Shown: positions 22,389-27,951 of the stretch, in pieces | Position numbering within the stretch: position 1 is the stretch's first letter | Layout of the letters: every line of letters starts with the position of its first letter | Assembly: GCA_044350805.1 (NCBI GenBank) | Contig: JBILGU010000029.1 | Location: forward strand, 1 to 27,951 | Direction: 5' to 3' | Length of the DNA stretch: 27,951 bases | Origin: UBA6136 sp044350805 | Lineage (GTDB): Bacteria; Pseudomonadota; Gammaproteobacteria; Methylococcales; Methylococcaceae | Position numbers and translations under genes: made by a program | Notes under the pieces: model-generated | What the model was told of the DNA's origin: nothing | Seen by the model: only the letters and a program-made list of their open reading frames with translations | Database searches by the model: none

Positions 22389-23111
22389 TTAGAAACGGTA
22401 ATTGAGCGCAGCTCTGAGAGTACTGCTGTTGAGATCAGCTCCCGCCTGACCGTTCGGGTCCGTAATACAGGAAACCGCACGGGTATTTAGGTTCTGCGCA
22501 CTTCCGTAATTGGCATAGAGGTATTCCGCCCGGACGGAGAGATGATCCATCACGCTGTATTCAAGCCCTCCCCCCACGATGAATCCGACCTGTGTGCTGT
22601 ATTGGCTGTAGGACTGCCCCAACTCATTGCCATAGGTCAGACCGGTGTCGGCCACGCTTAAACCGCCCGTCACATAAGGAAAGAAACCTCCCAGCGCCTT
22701 CCCCACTCTTCCCCGGAGTGATCCCTGAAGAATGTTCTTCGCTGTAAAGCGATCAAAGACGCCTGCCTGGCGGCGACTTCCATAGCTGAACTGGCCATTG
22801 GCATCAGGATAGGTGAAGTCACCTTCAACGCCGAAGACCCAACCCTTCTGAGTCTGGTAGTTGTAGCCCAACTGAAGCCCCGGAAGCACGCTGTCATAGT
22901 CGATATTTTCCCGATAGCCCGGACGAATGAAATTCGTGTTCGTGGCTTGAAGCCTTGAGGCGTTGAAGATCACGCCGAGGTTCACACCGGCATAAAAACC
23001 CGTCCAGTCGGTCGTTGGCGGAATCGAATCACCAAAGTCAGCATGGGCTGAAGCTGACGACAAGAGAACAGCAAGGCCCAAGCCCAAGGAAGGCAAACCG
23101 ATTTTTTTCAT
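22389..23111 (-). CDS. Omp25/31-like outer-membrane beta-barrel protein
   Basis: I start it at ATG 23111 (240 residues) because AAGG lies eight bases upstream; ATG 23126 is the alternative, two bases after the previous stop. The signal peptide is KKIGLPSLGLGLAVLLSSASAHA. The mature chain opens TDWTGFYAGVNLGVIF, the standard first strand of the Omp25/Opa-like small barrel family, with VFGVEGDFTYPDANGQ, GRVGKALGGFFPYVTGGLSVAD and VGFIVGGGLEYSVMDHLSVRAEYLYANYG. It ends in LRAALNYRF, the usual C-terminal strand with final Phe. These eight-stranded barrels are abundant surface proteins with no agreed function. The gene directly follows the broken repeat-protein gene on the same strand. Confidence 0.88.
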   Translation of the reverse strand: MKKIGLPSLGLGLAVLLSSASAHADFGDSIPPTTDWTGFYAGVNLGVIFNASRLQATNTNFIRPGYRENIDYDSVLPGLQLGYNYQTQKGWVFGVEGDFTYPDANGQFSYGSRRQAGVFDRFTAKNILQGSLRGRVGKALGGFFPYVTGGLSVADTGLTYGNELGQSYSQYSTQVGFIVGGGLEYSVMDHLSVRAEYLYANYGSAQNLNTRAVSCITDPNGQAGADLNSSTLRAALNYRF

Positions 23112-23128
23112 ATGAATGGCCTTCATTT

Positions 23129-25234
23129 TTATTCGTTGCGATTACAGGCGGCGCAATTGAGGACAGCGGTGCCGAGATTGCTGTCAAGGAGCCCGTCCGT
23201 CACCTTCCAGCGGAAGGTATCCTTTCCGGTGAACCCCGCCTCAGGGTAATAGGTAAAGGCGCCGTTTTGATTCAATTTCAAGAGTCCGTGAGCGGGATAC
23301 TCCACAATGAATGGCGTGAGGAAGTTCCCATCAGGATCCCTGGCATACTTCAGGAGGCCTGGCGTTTCGGCACTGATAACGGCGTCTGTTGCCGGCTTCT
23401 GGAAATAGCTTCCTCGTGTCCGGGGCGCCCTGTTGCTGGGCTTGACCGTGATGCGGACTCGGGCCGGTTTACTGTCCCGAAGTCCATCATTGACGTAATA
23501 GTCAAAGCTATCTTGACCTACAAAATCAGGATTCGGGTAATAGGTGAAACTCCCATCGTGCTCGATATGAATGGAACCATGCGCAGGAGCCTGGCTCTGA
23601 AATGCCACGAGGGGGTGACCATTGGGATCACGGTCATTCAAAAGCACCCCATTGGGTGGCACGGTAAGCGCAATTCCTTGTTGAACGATATAGCGGTCTG
23701 CGCGTGCCAATGGGACACGATTGGTCGCGACATCCGTTACCCTGATCGTGACCGTCGTGACTGAGCTTTCAAGTTCACCATCATTGACCGAGTAGGTGAA
23801 GCGGTCTTCCCCAATGAATCCCGGATCTGGAAGATAGGTGAAACCACCGCCATCCATGGGCGCAAAAACACCGTGCGCTGGAAGGGTTTTCAAGAGACTC
23901 TGCAACTGATGACCTTCCGGATCGATGTCATTCAGGAGGACCCCCGGACTGGGCACGGTCAGAAGCTCTTCGGAATGAATCGTGAAGACATCCGGATTGG
24001 CGATGGGCGGTGTATTTTTATCATTCACCGTGAGGGTCACGGTGGTGAGTTTGCTTTCAAGCTGGCCGTCACTGACGCTGTAGGTCAATGTGTCCTGCCC
24101 AACAAATCCCGCATTGGGGGTATAAACAAACCCCCCGCCATCGATAGGCGCAAAGGTTCCGTTCTTGGGATATGTGGCCAATCGAGCCTGAAGCGGCGCG
24201 CCTTCCGGATCCGAGTCATTCAATAGAACGCCCATTGACGACGGAACGGTAATGCGTGTTCCCTTTGCTGTTGTCCATGCGTCAGGTCGGGCCACAGGGG
24301 GAAGATTGGTCGCATTGACTGGATTTACCTTGATGCTGACCCAGACCGGCCCCGTCGTATTGACGCCATCCGAAACGCTATAAGTCAGACTGTCCTGTCC
24401 GGTGTAGCCTTTATTCGGGTAATACGTCAGCTGCCCTTGGGGGCTTAAGGTGACTACCCCGTGACTCGTCGGATTCAAGATCGCGACCGTCAGGACATGG
24501 CCTTCAGGATCATAGTCATTCCCCAAAACGCCGGGGGCGGGCACGGACAGAATGACGTCCATGGGGGTCAGATACGCGTCGGGGCTTCCGACCGGTGGCT
24601 TATTGGCTTGGATGCTTTGGACCGTCAGCGTCGCCGTGCCCACCGAGGTCAGGACCCCATTGCTGAGGGTGTAGGTGAAGGTATCTGTCCCGACAAAGCC
24701 CGTATTTGGGGTATAGGTAAATCCGCCCTGCGCGCTGAGAACCAGTGTGCCATGGGTGGGCTGTCCTTTTACGCTGACCACTAACTGATAGTTCTGTGGA
24801 TCCTCATCGTTCCTGATGACACCCGCATTAGTAACCGTTAAGGGCGTATTTGAGGACAGCGTCCAGGCATCTGGGTTTGCAATCGGTGGGAGCGGGGTCG
24901 CACCATTCGGTGAAGCCCCCCCGGTCCCTCCCTGACCGGCGGCATAGTCGGCCACGTTGATATCAACCGTTGCCATATTGCTGATCAGCGTGGGAGATGT
25001 GGAAGAGACCACCTGATAGGTGAAAACATCCTTGCCAACGAAGTCGTTGTAAGGAACATAAGAGAGGGTCCCATCACCCGAAAGCACGGCATATCCATGC
25101 TGAGCTGGCACCTTCAGACTGGCTGTCAACGTGCCCTGATTGGGGTTCGTATCGTTGACCAAAACACCCGATGCAGGAACGACCAATCGGACATTCTTGC
25201 CCGTGCTATAGCTGTCTGCATTGGCAACTGGGGC
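23129..25234 (-). repeat. Seven tandem cadherin-like (Big_9) protein repeats
   Basis: Seven units of about 100 residues, each starting with a PPxAxPD-like strand, then GVLxNDxDPxG, HGxxxxxxxGxFxYxPxxGFxGxDxFxYxVxDG. The ND-x-DP loop suits calcium binding. The seventh unit is divergent (YARDPDG) and ends in CAACNRNE, with two cysteines next to the stop. Confidence 0.85.
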
Positions 25235-26652
25235 AACTGGCGCCGGCGGCCCCGTAACCACCTTTGTACTAGGCCCAGTATAGGTTAAGTCCGGGTTCTG
25301 CAATGATCTTTGAGCGGCTACCGTGAATTCGTATCTTGCCCCGGGGGTGAGACCCGTAATCGTGGTTTGGTTTTGCGTCCCATTTCCTGAAATAGGCCAG
25401 GTAGTCGGTTTCTTAGCGCCCACCAAACGATATTGAACGGTATAAGCCGTTGCCAAGGGGATCGGGTTCCAGCTCAGCGTCACAGCGCTATCCGCCACAG
25501 ACGACAGCAACACAGGGCTTGGGAAAGTGGGAGTCACGGTGGTGGACGGGGTGGCTCCTGCAGTCTGACCTGCTGAATCCGTCGCATCGACGTCGCAATA
25601 GTAAGCAGCGCCAGGGATCGCATCCGGGATGACGAGCGGTGAACCGGATCCTGTCACACTAATGATCGAATTGGGTGTGACTGACGCCGAAAGACAGGCC
25701 GCGGTGTATTCAATGACACCTGATCCGGTTGAAGGCGTGAAAGCCACGCTGATCGTCTCTATACCTGGCGTCGCCGCAATATTTGTGGGGCCGTCGGCCC
25801 TCCACTACCGCTGGACGTTGCAGCCAATGTGCTGGCGGTCGCAAGCCCTTGAAGACCATCCCCCCGCGCATTGAAGGCCGTCACTTCAAATTCGTAATTG
25901 GTCGAAGGAGTCAGAAAAGTAACGGTTGCCGAGGTGCCGGTCCCTGTAAAGGGGAAATTTTGCCAATTTCCGCCGATCTCCCTGAAACGAATCTTTTAAC
26001 CGGTGACGGGGGATCCATTATTGGATGGCACCGACCAGGACAAAGCAATGCTGTGACTGTCTTTCGGGGTCGGCGTCACAACAGGCGCCATGGGGACCCC
26101 AATCACCAGCATAATCGAGTCTTTGGGGTGATCTGGGCCACCATCGGTCCACCAGGTGTAGATGCCTGGCTTCATTCCAAGGGACGTGATGGATTTCCCC
26201 GGATAATTATTACTGATATCGATGCGGCTGAAGGCATAGGCCGTGTTATCGAGGAACAGACGGGACTCGTTTCCTCGGATTTCGACCACTTGACCTAATC
26301 CGTAGGTTCCCGCATACAGGGTGTCCCCACCAGAGCCAAAACTTCCCGGACCACTCACTCTGTAAAATCTGCCTTGGTTTCCAACCCCATATTGGGGGCC
26401 AACCTGCAGAACCCCAATACTTGGGTTTGTTCCGGCATCTGTCCCCGGATCCGTCGGATAACCTGTGAGCGCCCAATACAAGGCATTGTGATCCAGATGA
26501 CCTGAAGCGGTAATTAGCGTGTTGCCCCCCGAGTCATCAACAACCATGATCAAACCGGCCCAGCTGGGAGAAATACTCGCCAAGAGCAGCGAAAGAGCGA
26601 TGAGAATGTGAGTTCGCGCTCTGGTAAATATTGATTGATTTGATGGAAGCAT
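23129..26652 (-). pseudogene. Large secreted FN3/cadherin-like repeat protein, broken by a stop codon and a frameshift
   Basis: The intact gene would encode about 1,170 residues from ATG 26652. A signal peptide (ILIALSLLLASISPSWAG) and a domain of about 150 residues of unknown type are followed by an FN3 domain, two further FN3-like domains and seven Big_9/cadherin-like repeats. TAA at 25998-25996 replaces the Tyr expected after SPVTG in FN3 domain 1; the frame then continues with good FN3 sequence (STNYEFEVTAFNARG). Near 25795 the frame shifts by one base: adding one base there restores APTNIAATPGIETISVAF and joins the rest of the gene. Two independent lesions argue for a pseudogene unless they are sequencing errors. 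It was probably a surface adhesin or envelope protein. It shares a transcript with the Omp25-like gene. Confidence 0.8.
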
Positions 26653-26754
26653 GGTCACTTAATTAATGCTGAAAAATGAGATTCGATCTGAATGCTTTTC
26701 TTTCCAAACTGGCCTTTGAGGGAACTTCACTCATTGCCAAGGATTTTCGAACGA

Positions 26755-27285
26755 TTAGCGAAGTTCAACTTTTAAAACATAATCAACCTGCCTTCCCCTT
26801 CGAGCAACCGAACGGACAAGATAAGGCTGAAGAAGATAGGTCCCATCGGAATGGACAGAAATGGTGATCGATCGAGTGGGCGAATTCTGCCCTACAAACA
26901 GGGCCGCCCCACTGGGATCCGATTCATCCACCACATTAAAGAAAGCGGAATTGCTCTGGGATTCGAAGGTCACTTTCAAGCTCTGTCCCTGCCGAACCGC
27001 CAGAGCAAAGACGGAGGCTTGATGGCCCCTGATTTTGCCCTTTAAAACCTTGACCCCTGTTTCAGGCAACAGGACTTCAACACGGGTTTCATCTGGCGAA
27101 AGCGCACGTTTTGGATGATCTTCCCGGAAATTTGGCATCTCCATCGGAGCTGCTTCAGGCTTTTTCTGGGTGTCCACTTGAACCGTTTCAGCGTGGGCAA
27201 AGGCGACCATGCCATAGGGGAGCGCGGCCAGGAAAAACCGAATCCACAAGGCGTAATCACGTCGATGTGCATCATTTCTTCTCAT
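26755..27285 (-). CDS. Exported PliG-like protein (putative g-type lysozyme inhibitor)
   Basis: I start it at ATG 27285 (176 residues), which puts the signal peptide at the N-terminus (ALWIRFFLAALPYGMVAFAHA); ATG 27324 is an alternative that overlaps the previous gene, and the longer open frame is not coding. The mature domain (about 80-176) shows LKGKIRGHQASVFALAVRQGQSLKVTF, AFFNVV, ALFVGQNS, and a closing GTYLLQPYLVRSVARRGRQVDYVLKVEL. This is the pattern of the periplasmic inhibitor of g-type lysozyme, PliG, and of a pre-peptidase-C-like family often labelled DNA breaking-rejoining protein. I recognised it by eye. The neighbouring gene is a PliI-type inhibitor, which supports the PliG reading. 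Confidence 0.65.
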   Translation of the reverse strand: MRRNDAHRRDYALWIRFFLAALPYGMVAFAHAETVQVDTQKKPEAAPMEMPNFREDHPKRALSPDETRVEVLLPETGVKVLKGKIRGHQASVFALAVRQGQSLKVTFESQSNSAFFNVVDESDPSGAALFVGQNSPTRSITISVHSDGTYLLQPYLVRSVARRGRQVDYVLKVELR

Positions 27286-27313
27286 ATCCAAGGAACCTGG
27301 GACAGTGAGAACC

Positions 27314-27850
27314 CTAGAACTCATCGATTCGCTGTACCTTGAGAATCCAGCCCGCCTCACCCGCCTTGAGCTTGTACTGGATCTGCCGCATGCCACCGGA
27401 AGGCTTGCCATTGGTATCGCCCTCCTTGTAGAGGGGAAACCTTCTGGCCAGAGAGTTCTCGATAACGGCAAACTCATCGTGACCCATATAGCCTTTTGAG
27501 GCCTTCGGATCATCCTGCATCGGGGGCAGATAGATTTCCGTTAGCGATTTTTTTCGATTTGCGGCATAGGCCACGAGTGATCCATAGGAACCGCTTCCGG
27601 CAGAGGTCACATAGACATAAATCTCGGGAGAGTCATCGCCATTGAGATCTCCAACTTCGACGCCACTGACCGTCCCTTCGATCTCTTTTAAGATCACCGC
27701 ATTGTCCTTCTCAAGTCCCTGGGGTTCGATTCGCAAGGCATTGATCGAGCCTTGATTGGGACACGTGACATGAAAGGACACGCCCTGAAGAGAGAGGGTC
27801 TGATCAAAACCTCCAGCAAAGGCCTGCATTGAAGGAGTGCACGGAAGCAC
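27314..27850 (-). CDS. pliI: Periplasmic i-type lysozyme inhibitor, PliI-like
   Basis: 178 residues from GTG 27850. The mature domain is strongly PliI-like: GVSFHVTCPNQGSINALRIEP, GVEVGDLNGDDSPEIYVYVTS, AGSGSYGSLVAYAANRKKSLTEIYLPP, KGYMGHDEFAVIENSLARRFPLY, and GGMRQIQYKLKAGEAGW. PliI proteins block invertebrate-type lysozymes in the periplasm. The N-terminus is odd. In the same frame upstream, WLSVSGVVVLPCTPSMQAFAG looks like the core of a signal peptide, but there is no start codon before TAA at about 27930. An ATG in another frame at 27912 begins MKRRGSIPKMPSNALRR, so a one-base frameshift near 27870-27890 is possible. Starting at GTG 27850 leaves only a short signal. The start is therefore uncertain. 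Confidence 0.85.
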   Translation of the reverse strand: MLPCTPSMQAFAGGFDQTLSLQGVSFHVTCPNQGSINALRIEPQGLEKDNAVILKEIEGTVSGVEVGDLNGDDSPEIYVYVTSAGSGSYGSLVAYAANRKKSLTEIYLPPMQDDPKASKGYMGHDEFAVIENSLARRFPLYKEGDTNGKPSGGMRQIQYKLKAGEAGWILKVQRIDEF

Positions 27851-27951
27851 GACGACCCCCGAGACGGAGAGCCATTGCGTCGCAGGGCGTTCGAGGGCAT
27901 TTTCGGTATTGATCCGCGCCGTTTCATCCGCAATTTATTCTCTCGTGTGAG

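Noticed and set aside
23129..25234. DNA-level tandem repeat or CRISPR-like array in the seven-repeat region
   Set aside because: Repeats are visible at the protein level and have diverged in DNA; there are no constant repeats with spacers.
27325..27513. Longer N-terminus for the PliG-like protein
   Set aside because: It lies antiframe inside the PliI gene, is arginine and serine rich with no domain, and would precede the signal peptide.

Overview
The window comes from a Gram-negative bacterium. It encodes at least five outer-membrane beta-barrel proteins (an OprB-type porin, two MetA/transporter-like barrels and an Omp25-like barrel are the clearest), a lipobox lipoprotein, Tat and Sec signal peptides, a periplasmic c-type cytochrome and periplasmic lysozyme inhibitors. 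A proteobacterium is the best guess, because the light-regulated cyclase resembles that of Beggiatoa, but no rRNA or other taxonomic marker is present. No tRNA, rRNA, insertion sequence, integrase or CRISPR array was seen.

Region 1 (about 1-1070) holds a 5'-disrupted NHL beta-propeller gene. Region 2 (1285-9122, all minus strand) is a molybdenum hydroxylase locus. It runs from a Tat-exported molybdopterin large subunit to a 2Fe-2S small subunit and a diheme cytochrome c; after a 410-base gap come an OprB-type porin, a MocA-like cytidylyltransferase and an XdhC-like chaperone. There is no FAD subunit, so electrons probably leave through the cytochrome in the periplasm.

Region 3 (9561-13368, plus strand) carries an exported protein of unknown function, one good small gene, an acyltransferase-3 membrane protein and an outer-membrane barrel. 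Region 4 (13393-16975, minus strand) is a compact three-gene unit: a CsgG-like lipoprotein, an exported caspase-fold protease and an exported papain-fold protease with a DUF4384 tail. The last two overlap by four bases. It looks like a cell-envelope cysteine-protease module.

Region 5 (17310-21158, plus strand) is the most striking. A BLUF-domain class III adenylyl cyclase (a photoactivated cyclase of the bPAC type) is followed by a small coiled-coil protein, an NDH-2-like flavoprotein, a SRPBCC protein and a stand-alone LOV protein with all its flavin-binding residues. Two different blue-light sensors therefore sit together with a flavoenzyme and a ligand-binding-fold protein.

Region 6 (21225-27850, minus strand) is surface related: a PliI-type lysozyme inhibitor, a PliG-like inhibitor, a large FN3/cadherin-like repeat protein broken by one nonsense codon and one frameshift, an Omp25-like barrel and a further barrel. 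Three genes near the two ends of the window have damaged reading frames, which could be real decay or uncorrected sequencing indels.
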